From NCBI RefSeq assembly GCF_013816785.1, contig NZ_JACDDV010000001.1:1-64000 (forward strand): a stretch of DNA of 64,000 nucleotides, read 5' to 3'. Origin of the DNA: Sphingomonas sp. Its GTDB lineage: Bacteria > Pseudomonadota > Alphaproteobacteria > Sphingomonadales > Sphingomonadaceae. The translations under genes and the position numbers were made by a program. Positions 9,897 to 23,660 of the stretch are shown here, piece by piece; position 1 is the stretch's first letter, and each line of letters opens with the position of its first letter. The notes under the pieces were generated by a model, which did not search any database, was not told the origin of the DNA, and saw only the letters and a program-made list of their open reading frames with translations.

Positions 9897-10300
9897 GCCG
9901 CTGCCTCGCCGAGGATTTCCGAGGCGACCGAAATATATTTGCGCCCCGCCTCGCGCGCCGCGGCCACGGCAGCTTTGACGGTCATCGCCTTGCGCGCGCC
10001 CTCCAGCCGGATCAGCATGGGCAGGTTCACCCCGGCAATAACCTCGATATTTTCGCTTTTCATCAGGCTTATCGCCAGATTCGACGGGGTGCCGCCGAAC
10101 AGGTCGGTCAGAATGATCACGCCCTTGCCCTGGTCGCAGCGCTGAATCGCGTTACCAATGTCGGTGCGGCGCGCTTCCATATCGTCGTCAGCGTCGATGC
10201 AGATGCCTTCGATGGCCTGCTGTGGCCCGACGACATGTTCCATGGCGGTGATGAATTCGGCCGCCAGACGGCCGTGGGTCACCAGCACTAATCCGATCAT
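9893..10300 (-). CDS. PTS EIIA component, mannose family
   Basis: MIGLVLVTHGRLAAEFITAMEHVVGPQ... VIILTDLFGGTPSNLAI. Confidence 0.9.
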   Translation of the reverse strand: MIGLVLVTHGRLAAEFITAMEHVVGPQQAIEGICIDADDDMEARRTDIGNAIQRCDQGKGVIILTDLFGGTPSNLAISLMKSENIEVIAGVNLPMLIRLEGARKAMTVKAAVAAAREAGRKYISVASEILGEAAA

Positions 10301-11248
10301 TCACTCACTCGCTTCGTCTCGTCCTGGCGGTTCTGGCTCGCGGCCAAAATCCGCAGGTTGTCCCTCTATCGTATCGCTCGGCGCAGAAGTGAGGTCACGG
10401 TGGCGGACAATCGGGGAAAAACCCGCGGCGCGCAACCGGTTCGCCATCTCGGCTGCCGCCACCACCGACCGGTGCCGACCCCCCGTGCAGCCGAACGCCA
10501 CCGTCAAATAGCTTTTGCCGGCGGCCCAATAGCGGGGAATAAGGCTGGTTAACAGGGTCTCGATCTGTTCCATGGTTGGCGCCCAGGCCGGATCGGCTGT
10601 GACATAGGCTTGTACCGCCGAATCCTCGCCGGTCAGCGGGCGCAATCCGTCCTCCCAGTGGGGATTGGCGATGAAGCGCATGTCGAACATCAGATCGGCG
10701 GTACGCGACACGCCGCGGGCGAAGCCGAACGAAGCGATGGTGATCACCGGCTGGTCGACCTCGCCGCCGTAACGGCGGCTGAGTTCGTCGCGCAGCGCGG
10801 CCGGCGAAAGGTCGGTAGTGTCGAGGACCGTATCGGCGATCGCGCGGATCGGCGCGGTGGTGCTGCGCTCGCGGGCAATGCCGTCCTCGGCCGGCCGATC
10901 CGGTGCCAGCGGATGACGCCGGCGGGTTTCGCCGTAGCGGCGCATCAGCTCGCTTCCGGCGCAATCTAGGTAGAGAATTTCGGGCGTAACGCCCTTGATC
11001 GAGCGGACTAGGCCAGGCAGCGCCTGCGGATCGAAGCCGCGGCTGCGCACATCCATGCCGACCGCCACCGGCATCGCTTGGCGTGCGTCGCGCTCGCCAT
11101 GAACGAAAAGGTCGAGCAGCGCGGTCGGCAGATTATCGACGCAGTCCCAGCCCATGTCCTCAAGCGCGTCGAGCACGGTTGATTTGCCGGCCCCTGACAT
11201 GCCGGTGACCAACAAGAGGCGCGGCAGCGAGGTTTGCCGCGCCGCCAT
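10301..11248 (-). CDS. rapZ: RNase adapter protein RapZ
   Basis: LLVTGMSGAGKSTVLDALEDMGWDCVDNLP... DMRFIANPHW... LTVAFGCTGGRHRSV. Confidence 0.95.
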   Translation of the reverse strand: MAARQTSLPRLLLVTGMSGAGKSTVLDALEDMGWDCVDNLPTALLDLFVHGERDARQAMPVAVGMDVRSRGFDPQALPGLVRSIKGVTPEILYLDCAGSELMRRYGETRRRHPLAPDRPAEDGIARERSTTAPIRAIADTVLDTTDLSPAALRDELSRRYGGEVDQPVITIASFGFARGVSRTADLMFDMRFIANPHWEDGLRPLTGEDSAVQAYVTADPAWAPTMEQIETLLTSLIPRYWAAGKSYLTVAFGCTGGRHRSVVAAAEMANRLRAAGFSPIVRHRDLTSAPSDTIEGQPADFGREPEPPGRDEASE

Positions 11249-11250
11249 GA

Positions 11251-11691
11251 TTAAATGCTGAGGCCGAAACGATCGAGCGCTAGAGCCACTTTGGACGGAG
11301 CCGAAGCGGTCATCGCGTCGACCCTGATCAACGGCACCTTGATCCCCAGGACCAACCGTTCGCGACTGTCGTCCGGCAGGCGCTGGATTTCGCTGGTCAG
11401 TTCGACCAGCAGGGCAACCGGCAGATTCTCGACGACCGGCATGTCCACAATTCCCACCCCGCGAATTTCCAGCTTGCCCTTGATCTGCTCGGGCGCGGAA
11501 GCGATCAGCCGCTCGCCATCCTTGCGGACGATGGTGCGGTCATCGCTGACCAGGATGAAGCCGCGGTCGAGCAAGCGCAACGCCAGGTCGGACTTGCCGG
11601 ACCCCGACGGGCCTTGGATAAGGACTGCGCGGCCATCCATCGAAACGGTCGAGGCGTGCAGATTCTCGAAGCTGAGGCGGGCCGAGCTCAT
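11251..11691 (-). CDS. hprK: HPr kinase/phosphorylase, short alphaproteobacterial form
   Basis: Walker A IQGPSGSGKSDLALRLLDRGF, LVSDDRT, signature KLEIRGVGI; C-terminal domain only. Confidence 0.88.
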   Translation of the reverse strand: MSSARLSFENLHASTVSMDGRAVLIQGPSGSGKSDLALRLLDRGFILVSDDRTIVRKDGERLIASAPEQIKGKLEIRGVGIVDMPVVENLPVALLVELTSEIQRLPDDSRERLVLGIKVPLIRVDAMTASAPSKVALALDRFGLSI

Positions 11692-13262
11692 GTTCGGTCG
11701 CCGGCCTTCAGCTTGATCGTGAAGCGGGCACCCGAAGGCGCGTCGTCGCGGTCGGCCACATCAATCTCCCCATCATGGCCCTCAACGATTGCGCGGGCGA
11801 TCGCAAGGCCGAGTCCCGAATGGCGGCCGAAACCTTCGGCCTCCGGCCTCACTGAATGGAAGCGGTTAAAAATCGCCTCACGCAGGTCTGGCGGAACGCC
11901 GGGGCCTTCATCGTCGATGCGGATGAGGATTTCATCGCCGACATGAGTCGCGGCGATTTCGACCAGCCCGCCGGGCGGCGAGAAGCTGATCGCATTGTCG
12001 ATGATATTGTCGATTGCCCGGGCCAGGCGACCGGGTTCGCCCATGACCGTCGCGCTGGCGCGGCGCGGTCGGGCGAAGGCGATGCGGACGTCGCCGGTCT
12101 CCCGCCGGGTCTCCCACGCCGAGACCAGTTGGCCAATGAGGATGCCAAGATCGACCGGCTCAAACCGCGCTCGCGCCAACTCGGCATCTGTCCGAGCCGC
12201 TTCGCCGACATCGCCGATCAACCGATCCAGGCGCGCCACGTCCTGGCGAATCACGTCGATCAATTGCTTGCGCAAGGCCGGATCTTCGACCCGCTCAAGG
12301 CTTTCGACCGCCGACCGCAATGATGCGAGTGGGTTTTTAAGTTCATGCGTGACGTCGGCGGCGAACGCCTCGATGTTGTCGATCCGGCGCCGCAGCGATT
12401 GACTCATGTCGCTGACCGATCGGGCCAGCAGGCCGATCTCATCGCGGCGCGAGGGCAGGCGAGGAACCTTGACCTCGCGCGCCCGGCCGAGGCGGACGCG
12501 GTGCGCGGCAAACGCGATTCGGCGGAGCGGGCGGACGATCGTCCGGGCCAAGAACAGCGACAGAAGGATCGACAGGATCGCTACCGCGCCGAGTGCCATG
12601 CTGAGCGAACCACGCTGCTTGCGAACGGTGCGCGTAAAAGCGCGGTCGTTGTCGGTCACCAGCAGGGTCGATCCGTCGCCGACCGGTGCTGCGGCCGAGA
12701 AGACCGGGGTCAGCTCGGGCGCCTGGCGAATCTGCGGCTCGGTCACTCCGGTTTCGCGCGACGCGACTACCTCTTGCCAGGCGTCCGCCCGATCGAGAGC
12801 CGGCTCGGTGAAGTCCTGGGGATTATCCTCGCCGACCAAGGCGTTGAAGCCGCGGTCGAGGGCGCGGGCGATATCCTTTTTCCACGATTGGGTGGTTGGA
12901 TCGCGCAGCCGGTACGTCGGCCCTTCGACTCGCCAGCTGTCCAGTTGCAGCCTGCCGTCGGCACTGTATAGCCGCATCCGGCTTTGATTTTGCTTCGACA
13001 GCGCCGCGAGCAGCGTCTGGCGCTCGCCTGGTTCGACCCGGGTCAGCGCGATCGCGGCCATGGTCGCCTCCGACGCGACCTTCCTCACTCGCTCTTTCTC
13101 CAACCGGTTGCGATAGCTGTCGAGGTAGATGATCGACAGCGCGATCAGGACGAGCGTCAACACGTTCACCGCCAGGATGCGGTGGGTCAGCGTCCATCGT
13201 CCCGACCAGGCCAGGACGAGGTCCGCTTCGTCATTCTTCTCCGAATTTATATCCGACGCCAT
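11688..13262 (-). CDS. chvG: Sensor histidine kinase ChvG/ExoS
   Basis: HAMP, HisKA ([22 protein letters not shown]), HATPase; linked to chvI and hprK; start trimmed to [10 protein letters not shown]. Confidence 0.88.
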   Translation of the reverse strand: MASDINSEKNDEADLVLAWSGRWTLTHRILAVNVLTLVLIALSIIYLDSYRNRLEKERVRKVASEATMAAIALTRVEPGERQTLLAALSKQNQSRMRLYSADGRLQLDSWRVEGPTYRLRDPTTQSWKKDIARALDRGFNALVGEDNPQDFTEPALDRADAWQEVVASRETGVTEPQIRQAPELTPVFSAAAPVGDGSTLLVTDNDRAFTRTVRKQRGSLSMALGAVAILSILLSLFLARTIVRPLRRIAFAAHRVRLGRAREVKVPRLPSRRDEIGLLARSVSDMSQSLRRRIDNIEAFAADVTHELKNPLASLRSAVESLERVEDPALRKQLIDVIRQDVARLDRLIGDVGEAARTDAELARARFEPVDLGILIGQLVSAWETRRETGDVRIAFARPRRASATVMGEPGRLARAIDNIIDNAISFSPPGGLVEIAATHVGDEILIRIDDEGPGVPPDLREAIFNRFHSVRPEAEGFGRHSGLGLAIARAIVEGHDGEIDVADRDDAPSGARFTIKLKAGDRT

Positions 13263-13959
13263 ACAGGGTCTCGATTGCATCGAACTGGGGGTCGGCACCG
13301 CGGAACTTGCGGCGGATCCGCTTGATATGACTGTCGATGGTGCGATCATCGACATAAACATCGTCCTGATACGCGACGTCCAGCAGCTGGTTGCGCGATT
13401 TAACGACGCCCGGCCGCTGAGCGAGCGCTTCGAGGATAAGGAACTCGGTCACGGTCAGAGTGACCTCCTTGTTGTCCCACAGCACCTTGTGCCGCGCCGG
13501 GTCCATTACCAGCCGACCGCGCTCGATCAACGGCACCTCCTCGCCCTCGGCCTCTCCTGCCGCCTGGCCGACGCCGCGCGCGAGATCCTGGCGGCGGAGC
13601 AGGGCGCGAATGCGGGCGATCAGCAACCGCTGAGAGAAAGGCTTCGAAATATAATCGTCCGCGCCCATCGCCAGCCCGAGCGCTTCGTCGATCTCATCGT
13701 CCTTGCTGGTCAGGAAAATGACCGGCATCGTGCCCGTCCCGCCCTGTATTTCGCGCACCCGGCGAAGCAGCTCCATCCCGTCCATCTGCGGCATCTTGAT
13801 GTCGAACACGCCAAGGTCGGGCGGATTGTCGGCGAAGGCTTTCAGCGCCGTGACCCCGTCGGAGTAGACTCGGGTCAGAAAACCCTCAGCCTGAAGCGCT
13901 ATCGACACCGATGTCAGGATGTTGCGGTCGTCATCGACGAGCGCGATCACATGGCTCAT
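13231..13959 (-). CDS. chvI: Response regulator ChvI (OmpR family)
   Basis: REC ([15 protein letters not shown]... [11 protein letters not shown]... FLTSKDDE) plus winged helix ([19 protein letters not shown]). Confidence 0.9.
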   Translation of the reverse strand: MSHVIALVDDDRNILTSVSIALQAEGFLTRVYSDGVTALKAFADNPPDLGVFDIKMPQMDGMELLRRVREIQGGTGTMPVIFLTSKDDEIDEALGLAMGADDYISKPFSQRLLIARIRALLRRQDLARGVGQAAGEAEGEEVPLIERGRLVMDPARHKVLWDNKEVTLTVTEFLILEALAQRPGVVKSRNQLLDVAYQDDVYVDDRTIDSHIKRIRRKFRGADPQFDAIETLYGVGYKFGEE

Positions 13960-14126
13960 GCCGGCTCCTCAGTCTGGCGCGGTTGGCGATAGACAGCCCG
14001 GCCCAGCGAAACAAGGGCAGGGGAGCAGCTTTGACCGCGGGCCGGACCGTCTGTATAGGCCCGTCGCATACCAAGGCGGCGACGATCTGAAGAGGTGTTG
14101 CCTTTGAAAATTCAAGGAGAATTGAC

Positions 14127-15761
<1,635 letters not shown>

Positions 15762-15799
15762 GCCCGGTCATTGTTCGGGCCCGAAAGGAAGCCCGTTCA

Positions 15800-16247
15800 A
15801 TGACCGACTGCAAGCCCAGACTATTTGGCGACGACGCCGGCATCGAGCGGATCGGCGAAGGCCTCCTTGCATGCACATTGCCGCGTGCCGACTGGACGCA
15901 CCGAGGCGCACCTCGCCGCCACGACCTATCTCCTTACCCGCCGCCCGGACATCGATCTGGATGTCCAGCTTCCCGCCATCATTCGCGGCTACAACGAGAG
16001 CGTGGGCGGCGTGAACGATGATAAGCAGGGCTATCACGACACGATTACGCGAATGTTCCTGCATGGCGTGCGGCTATTTCTGACGGAGGCCGATCCCGAC
16101 GACCCGCTGCACGAACTGGTCAACGAGCTGCTGCTCTCCCCCATGGGCCGCCGCGACTGGCCGCTGCGATTTTACAGCGCTGAGCGCCTGTTCTCGGTGA
16201 AGGCCAGGCGGGGATTCGTACCACCGGATCTAGCGGCGTTGCCCTAG
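15800..16247 (+). pseudogene. Conserved hypothetical protein, reading frame interrupted near 15901
   Basis: MTDCKPRLFGDDAGIERIGEGLLACTLPRADWTH in one frame, then EAHLAATTYLLTRRPDIDLDVQLPAIIRGYNESVGGVNDDKQGYHDTITRMFLHGVRLFL... in another; removing one C at 15901-15902 joins them as ...ADWTHEAHLAA... Confidence 0.75.
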
Positions 16248-18103
16248 ACAGCTGCCGCCGCCTTCGCCTTCGAGACAAAGTCGTCGACGTTCTTTGCCAG
16301 GACGTCGAGCGGGACGTTCCCGCCCTTGACCACCGCGTCGTTATAGTCGCGCAGGTCGTATTTGGGTCCGAGCGCGGCTTGGGCCACCCCGCGCAGGCGG
16401 CCGATCTCGTTGTGGCCGACCTTGTAGCCGCAGGCTTGGCCGGGCCAGCTGCAATAGCGGTCGACCTCATTGGCGACTTCGAGCGGGTTGGAGCCGTTGA
16501 CCTCGACGAAATAGGCAGCCCCCTGCTCGCGCGTCCAGCGCTTGGCGTGGAGACCGGTGTCGACCACCAGGCGGCAGGCGCGGAAATTGAGCGACTGCAG
16601 ATAGCCCAATCGAGCGACTGGCAAATCATCATAGACGCCCAACTCGTCGACCAGCTGCTGGGCGTAAAGCGCCCAGCCTTCGGAATAGGCATTGAACGCC
16701 AGCAGGGTGCGGATCACCGGTAGCTGGTTGGCATATTCGCCCTGCCAAACATGGCCGGGAATCGCCTCATGCGCGGCAAGGTCGGGCAGGCTATATTTGC
16801 TGTGCAGGTCGGTCGAGCGCAGGTTGATCCAGAATTTGCCGGGGATCGTGCCGTCGGGTGAGCCCGCGCCGCCATAGGCACCGGGAGCGCCGGGTTCTTC
16901 CTCGGGCGGCAAGCGCTTAACCTCCAAATTGCCCTTGACCAGCGTACGGAAGGCGCGGGGCAACACGCCGCGAATGATCTGCAATCGTTCCTGGATGAAA
17001 GCGAAAATCTCCGCGCGGCCCTTGTCGCCATCGCTGAATTTGTAACGCGGATCCTTGGCCAGCGCGTTCATACGCGCTCCGACCGAGCCCTTGGTATATC
17101 CTAAGCTGCGGAGGATCGGGTCCATCCGCGCCTGCAATGCGCGCACCTGGTCGAGGCCTAGCTGGTGGATTTCCTCGGGCGACTGGCTGGTCGTGGTCGA
17201 GGCCTTCAGCGCCCAGCGATAATAGGCTTCGCCCATCGGCCGTGCCCACACGCCGGCGTCTGTGGTCGCGCGGTTGCGCTGGCGTTGAAGCTCGGCAAGC
17301 TGCCGCTCGAGCGCGGGTGCGACCTGGCCGGTGGCGATCGCCAGGGCGCGGCCGCGCCAGTCGCCGGCGATGTTTTTCGTCCGCCCGGTAAGGCTATCGA
17401 CCAATCCGCCGCCCTTGCGCGCGCCATTGAGGCTGAGGCCAAGCTGCTTGATCGCTTTGTCGAGCAGGAAAGCTGGCGGGATGACGCCTTGCGCCGTGGC
17501 TGAACGGAGCCGCTCGGTCTCCCCGTCCAGTTGCCCGGCGTAGCTGCCGAGACGAGTCAAATAAGCCTCGGCATCCGCCACGTTTTTGACCGGGTGGTCG
17601 GTGTCGAGAAAACGCGGGACGTCGATGAACGCGCCGACATTCTGGATCACCACATAAGGCGTGTTGCGATAGCCTCCGACCGCGACGTCTCCGTATGGAA
17701 AGGCGAAGCCTTCGAGCGCGGTACGATAGGCGGAGCGGACGACGGCAAAACTCGTCGCGGTCGAATGGTCGAGCGCGGCGGTGTTCACCGATTCGGCGCG
17801 AGCGAGATCGGCGCGGACGACGTCGGCGATATGGCGCTGCCCACCCGGCGAACGGTCGGTGAGCAGCGAGCGCAGCGGGGCACGAGCACCGATGTCGAGC
17901 GCGAGGCTGGTCGCGGACTCGGGATAAAGCCCCAGCAGATTGTCGCCGAGCGATTCGATCAGCGATCCCGCCTCGGCCGCACCGATTGGGCGCCTGCCGG
18001 ATCGACTGGCTGGCAGCGTGATGCAGCCGGGCAGGGCAACCGCGGCGACCCCCGCCGACAGTGTGCCTAGCGCCTGACGGCGTGAAAAACCGAGGTCAGT
18101 CAT
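16244..18103 (-). CDS. DUF885 family protein (predicted Tat-exported, possibly lipidated)
   Basis: N-terminus FSRRQALGTLSAGVAAVALPGC; HEAIPGHVWQ and AYSEGWALYAQQL metallopeptidase-like motifs. Confidence 0.85.
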   Translation of the reverse strand: MTDLGFSRRQALGTLSAGVAAVALPGCITLPASRSGRRPIGAAEAGSLIESLGDNLLGLYPESATSLALDIGARAPLRSLLTDRSPGGQRHIADVVRADLARAESVNTAALDHSTATSFAVVRSAYRTALEGFAFPYGDVAVGGYRNTPYVVIQNVGAFIDVPRFLDTDHPVKNVADAEAYLTRLGSYAGQLDGETERLRSATAQGVIPPAFLLDKAIKQLGLSLNGARKGGGLVDSLTGRTKNIAGDWRGRALAIATGQVAPALERQLAELQRQRNRATTDAGVWARPMGEAYYRWALKASTTTSQSPEEIHQLGLDQVRALQARMDPILRSLGYTKGSVGARMNALAKDPRYKFSDGDKGRAEIFAFIQERLQIIRGVLPRAFRTLVKGNLEVKRLPPEEEPGAPGAYGGAGSPDGTIPGKFWINLRSTDLHSKYSLPDLAAHEAIPGHVWQGEYANQLPVIRTLLAFNAYSEGWALYAQQLVDELGVYDDLPVARLGYLQSLNFRACRLVVDTGLHAKRWTREQGAAYFVEVNGSNPLEVANEVDRYCSWPGQACGYKVGHNEIGRLRGVAQAALGPKYDLRDYNDAVVKGGNVPLDVLAKNVDDFVSKAKAAAAV

Positions 18104-18118
18104 ATTGAACGCTCCGAA

Positions 18119-18574
18119 TTACTCAGGGGGAAGGAACTGCATCGGCTCGACGGTCAGACAATTGCCCTTGACCCCAGTGATCGTAACCCGATCGCCGACC
18201 GCCGCCGGGCCGCCGCGCGCAGTCCATTCGCCGTCGCCGACCCGCACCCGCCCGCCATGTTCGTCGATCGGATCGACGACCACCACCGACTTGCCGACCA
18301 GCCGACTGCCTGGATCATTGAGGCGCAGATTCTGGTCAGGGGTGTTGGGCTGCGCATACCAGCGCTTGCCGATCATCACCGCCAGCGCGGTGTAGATGGC
18401 GAACAGCACGAGTTGCGGCACCGTGCTGAGATCGAACAGCAGGGTGAACAACCCGGTTGCAACGGCCGCGGCGCCGATGAACAGCAGGAAAAACCCCGGT
18501 GCCAGCACTTCGGCAATCAGCAGGACGACCCCCCCGATCGCCCACAGCCAACCGGGTTCGATCCCCTTGAACAT
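18119..18574 (-). CDS. NfeD family protein
   Basis: Four predicted TM segments then an OB-like domain (GSRLVGKSVVVVDPIDEHGGRVRVGDGEWTARG); adjacent to the SPFH gene. Confidence 0.85.
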   Translation of the reverse strand: MFKGIEPGWLWAIGGVVLLIAEVLAPGFFLLFIGAAAVATGLFTLLFDLSTVPQLVLFAIYTALAVMIGKRWYAQPNTPDQNLRLNDPGSRLVGKSVVVVDPIDEHGGRVRVGDGEWTARGGPAAVGDRVTITGVKGNCLTVEPMQFLPPE

Positions 18575-19548
18575 CAGCTCTCGACCTTGGGCAGGCCGCT
18601 ACCACTCGTCTTGGACCGAACCGGGACGGTGACGGCACCGTCTTTGCCGAATACTTCGCGCGCCAGTTCACCGATGCCGCCCAGCGTGCCCATCAATTGG
18701 GTCGCTTCCAGCGGGAAGAGGATGGTCTTGGAGTTGGGCGAGGTTGCGAACTTGCCGAGCGCTTCGACATATTTCTGGGCGATGAAATAATTGATCGCCT
18801 GGGCGCTGCCGCCGGCGATCGCGTCGCTGACCGATTTGGTCGCATTGGCTTCAGCCTGGGCTGCCCGCTCGCGGGCTTCGGCGTCGCGGAAAGCGGCTTC
18901 CTTCTGCCCCTCGGCCTGCAGGATTCGGGCTTGCTTCTCGCCCTCGGCGCGCAGGATTTCGGACTGGCGCATGCCCTCGCTTTCGAGGATCGCGGCACGC
19001 TTCTCGCGCTCGGCTTTCATCTGCCGTGTCATGGCGTTGACGATGTCCGCTGGCGGGCGAATATCCTTCAGCTCGACCCGGGTGATCTTCACGCCCCAGC
19101 TTTCGGTGGCATGATCGACCACCGCGAGCAGCCGGGCGTTGATCTCGTCGCGTTTGGAGAGCGTCTCATCCAGGTCCATCGACCCCATGACGGTGCGCAA
19201 ATTGGTCGTCGAAAGGGCCATGATTGCGGTATAGAGATCACTGACCTCATAGGCCGCTTTGGCCGCGTCGAGCACCTGGAAGAATACCACGCCATCGACC
19301 GCCACCATGGCGTTGTCCTTGGTGATGATTTCCTGCCCCGGGATGTCGAGCACCTGCTCCATCATGTTGATCTTGCGCCCGACGCGGGTGACGAACGGAA
19401 TGACGAAGTTGATCCCCGGCTCGGCTACCCGCGTGAACCGCCCGAAATGCTCGATCGTGTAGCGATAGCCCTGATGGACTATCTTGACGCCCGACATCAC
19501 CAGCAACAGCACTAGGACGACAAACGCGACCATGAATATTTCGATCAT
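18574..19548 (-). CDS. SPFH/Band 7 protein (stomatin/QmcA-like)
   Basis: MIEIFMVAFVVLVLLLVMSGVKIVHQGYRYTIEHFGRFTRVAEPGINFVIPFV...; C-terminal Ala/Glu coiled coil. Confidence 0.9.
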   Translation of the reverse strand: MIEIFMVAFVVLVLLLVMSGVKIVHQGYRYTIEHFGRFTRVAEPGINFVIPFVTRVGRKINMMEQVLDIPGQEIITKDNAMVAVDGVVFFQVLDAAKAAYEVSDLYTAIMALSTTNLRTVMGSMDLDETLSKRDEINARLLAVVDHATESWGVKITRVELKDIRPPADIVNAMTRQMKAEREKRAAILESEGMRQSEILRAEGEKQARILQAEGQKEAAFRDAEARERAAQAEANATKSVSDAIAGGSAQAINYFIAQKYVEALGKFATSPNSKTILFPLEATQLMGTLGGIGELAREVFGKDGAVTVPVRSKTSGSGLPKVES

Positions 19549-19613
19549 GACTCTCCCCTTTTCGGCCGCCATGATGGAGCGGCTTTGAGCCTCGTGGAAG
19601 GAAAATTCGGCCA

Positions 19614-20429
19614 ATGAACAAAGAAAGCCCGCTCGACCTGTTCGACAAACGGGCGCTGCTGTTCCTCCCGGCCAGCAATCCGCGTGCCATCGCCAGGGCG
19701 CGGGCCAGCGACGCCGACCTCGTCATCCTCGACCTGGAGGATGCGGTGAAGCCGGACGACAAGGAGGCGGCGCGCGAGGCGGCAGTGGCGGCAGTAGCCG
19801 AGCAATGGCCGATGCCCGTCGCGATCCGCATCAACGGGGTCGCAAGCCTATGGTTCGACGCCGATGTCGCGGCGGTCGCGAAATCCGCCGCTGCCATGGT
19901 CGTCACCCCCCGGACGCAAGGCGTCGACGGTGTCGCACGAGTGGCGGCGCAAACCGGCAAACCGGTACTGGCAATGATCGAGACAGCTGCTGGCGTGCTT
20001 GCCGCGCCGGGAATCGCGCGCGTCGCTCAGGCGTTGATCGCGGGAACTAACGATTTGGCCGCCGATCTTCGCCTGCCGTCTGGCGCCGGTCGCCAACAGA
20101 TGCAGATGGCGTTGCAGACGGTGGTGCTGGCGGCGCGCGCGGCGGGCGTCGCCGCGTTCGACGGAGTTTTCAATCGGCTAGACGATCCCGATGAGCTCGC
20201 GGCCGAATGCGCCGATTCGCGCCGTCTTGGGTTCGACGGCAAGTCGCTGATCCACCCCGACCAGATCGCCGCCTGCCAAGCGGCCTTCGCTCCGACGCCG
20301 GAGGAAATCGCCCGCGCCCGCCGTCTGATCGAGGCGGCTGGCGGTGGCGCCGAACGGTTCGAAGGGGCGATGGTCGAGACAATGCACGTCGCTGCCGCGC
20401 GGCGACTGCTGGCGCGGTCGCCCCACTGA
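19614..20429 (+). CDS. HpcH/HpaI aldolase / CoA ester lyase (CitE-like)
   Basis: RALLFLPASNPRAIARA, LDLEDAVKPDDK, VRINGV-like, MIETAAGVL, DGKSLIHPDQI. Confidence 0.85.
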   Translation: MNKESPLDLFDKRALLFLPASNPRAIARARASDADLVILDLEDAVKPDDKEAAREAAVAAVAEQWPMPVAIRINGVASLWFDADVAAVAKSAAAMVVTPRTQGVDGVARVAAQTGKPVLAMIETAAGVLAAPGIARVAQALIAGTNDLAADLRLPSGAGRQQMQMALQTVVLAARAAGVAAFDGVFNRLDDPDELAAECADSRRLGFDGKSLIHPDQIAACQAAFAPTPEEIARARRLIEAAGGGAERFEGAMVETMHVAAARRLLARSPH

Positions 20430-21944
<1,515 letters not shown>

Positions 21945-21947
21945 CTC

Positions 21948-23132
21948 ATGACGCCTTCTGCCCGCGTTCAGGCGGCGATCGAGATTCTCGACGAAGTGAT
22001 CGCCTCGTCGATCGCCGACGGGCCGCCGGCCGATGCCATCGTCCATCGTTACTTCAAGATGCGTCGCTATGCCGGATCGAAGGACCGTCGCGCTGTGCGC
22101 GAGCTTGCCTATCGCGCGATCCGGCGGGCAGGAGAGCGCCCTGTCAGCGGGCGCTCGGCTATGCTCGGCCTGGCTTCGGCCGATGACGAACTGGGCCTGC
22201 TGTTTGACGACTCGCCGCATGGTCCCCGCGCCCTTGTAGACGGGGAACGGCCCGCCAATCCGGCGTTATTTCCCGACTGGATTGAACAACAACTGTCGTC
22301 GCTCATCACCGCCGACGAACGGCCAGCGCTGCTCGGCCGCGCTCCGCTCGATTTGCGCATCAATGGAGCGCGAACCATCCGCGACGCCATGGTGGCGGCG
22401 TTCGAGGGCGCAACACCGACCAAGCTTAGCCCATGGGGCCTGCGCCTCCCGCCGGACAATCGCATCGACGCTCACCCCGCCTTCATCGATGGCCTCGTCG
22501 AAATCCAGGACGAAGGTAGTCAGCTGATCGCGCTCGCCTGCGCCCCGGCCGATAAAATGCGCATTCTCGACTTGTGCGCTGGGGCTGGGGGTAAGGCGTT
22601 GGCGCTCGCCGCCGCCGCGCCCGGTGCGACGATCATCGCCAGCGACACCAACCGCGCCCGCTTGTCGCAGCTTGCGCCCCGCGCCGCGCGAGCCGGGGCG
22701 ACGATCGAGACGCGCCTGCTCGATGGCGGCCGCGAGGCCGAGCAGCTGGCCGATCTCGACGGTCAATGCGATGTCGTTCTGGTTGATGCGCCGTGCAGTG
22801 GGTCGGGCACGTGGCGCCGGACCCCCGAAGGGCGCTGGCGGCTGACGCCGGATCGGCTCGCCCGGCTGGTCGAGGTCCAGGCGCATCTGCTCGACCTCGC
22901 CGCGCCGCTGGTTAAGCCCGGCGGCGCGCTGGTTTACGCGACCTGTTCGATCCTATCGGCGGAAGGCGCCGACCAGGCGGCCAGCTTCTTAGGCCGCCGT
23001 TCATCTTGGATCGCGCAGGATGATTTATTCGTTGCGGGAGGCGGACGACGTGATGGACCGGGGCGGTTGCTGACTCCGGCGCATGACGCCACCGACGGCT
23101 TTTTCGTCGCGCGCTTCGGCAGGCCGTGCTAG
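21948..23132 (+). CDS. RsmB/NOP family class I SAM-dependent RNA methyltransferase
   Basis: ILDLCAGAGGKALALAA, DAPCSGSGTWRRTPEGRWR, VYATCSILSAE. Confidence 0.88.
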   Translation: MTPSARVQAAIEILDEVIASSIADGPPADAIVHRYFKMRRYAGSKDRRAVRELAYRAIRRAGERPVSGRSAMLGLASADDELGLLFDDSPHGPRALVDGERPANPALFPDWIEQQLSSLITADERPALLGRAPLDLRINGARTIRDAMVAAFEGATPTKLSPWGLRLPPDNRIDAHPAFIDGLVEIQDEGSQLIALACAPADKMRILDLCAGAGGKALALAAAAPGATIIASDTNRARLSQLAPRAARAGATIETRLLDGGREAEQLADLDGQCDVVLVDAPCSGSGTWRRTPEGRWRLTPDRLARLVEVQAHLLDLAAPLVKPGGALVYATCSILSAEGADQAASFLGRRSSWIAQDDLFVAGGGRRDGPGRLLTPAHDATDGFFVARFGRPC

Positions 23133-23158
23133 GCGGTCGCGACTGGTTGGAGATTGTA

Positions 23159-23656
23159 ATGCGCCTGACCCCGCTTGTTCTGTGCCTCGGCCTTGCCGCT
23201 TCGACCATGCCGGGGGTCCTGATCGGACAGCGGCCCGATGACCAGATCGCGCCGCAATCGGTCGCGCTGCTGAAGAAGGGCGAGGCCCTGATCGCGCAAG
23301 GCAAGCTGCTGGAGGCCGACGAAAGTCTCGAAACGGCGCTGGCGGTCGATCCTAAGAACCGCGCTGCATTTGTCGATCTCGCGCGGGTGGCGATCAAGCA
23401 GCAGTTGTTCGGTCAGGCGATCCGCATGACCAACAAGGCGCTGGCGCTGGAGCCGACTGATCGTTCCGCGCTGCAAGTGCAGGGCGAGGCCATGGTCGAG
23501 CTGGGTGCGCTGCCGCGGGCTCGCGAAACGCTGGCCAAGCTGCAGAAACTGTGCGGCCCCAAGGGCTGCGCCGAAGTTGCGCTGCTATCGACCGCGATCG
23601 GTCGCGGCCCGGCGTTAGCTGCGGTCAAGCCGGCCCCGACGCCCAAATCCAACTAA
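23159..23656 (+). CDS. Secreted tetratricopeptide-repeat protein
   Basis: Signal peptide MRLTPLVLCLGLAASTMPG; TPR-like EADESLETALAVDPKNRAAFVDLARVAIKQ. Confidence 0.7.
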   Translation: MRLTPLVLCLGLAASTMPGVLIGQRPDDQIAPQSVALLKKGEALIAQGKLLEADESLETALAVDPKNRAAFVDLARVAIKQQLFGQAIRMTNKALALEPTDRSALQVQGEAMVELGALPRARETLAKLQKLCGPKGCAEVALLSTAIGRGPALAAVKPAPTPKSN

Positions 23657-23660
23657 TCGA

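Noticed and set aside
13960-14126. Possible ncRNA or riboswitch in the chvI-pckA intergenic region
   Set aside because: No strong stem-loop or conserved aptamer feature could be seen by eye
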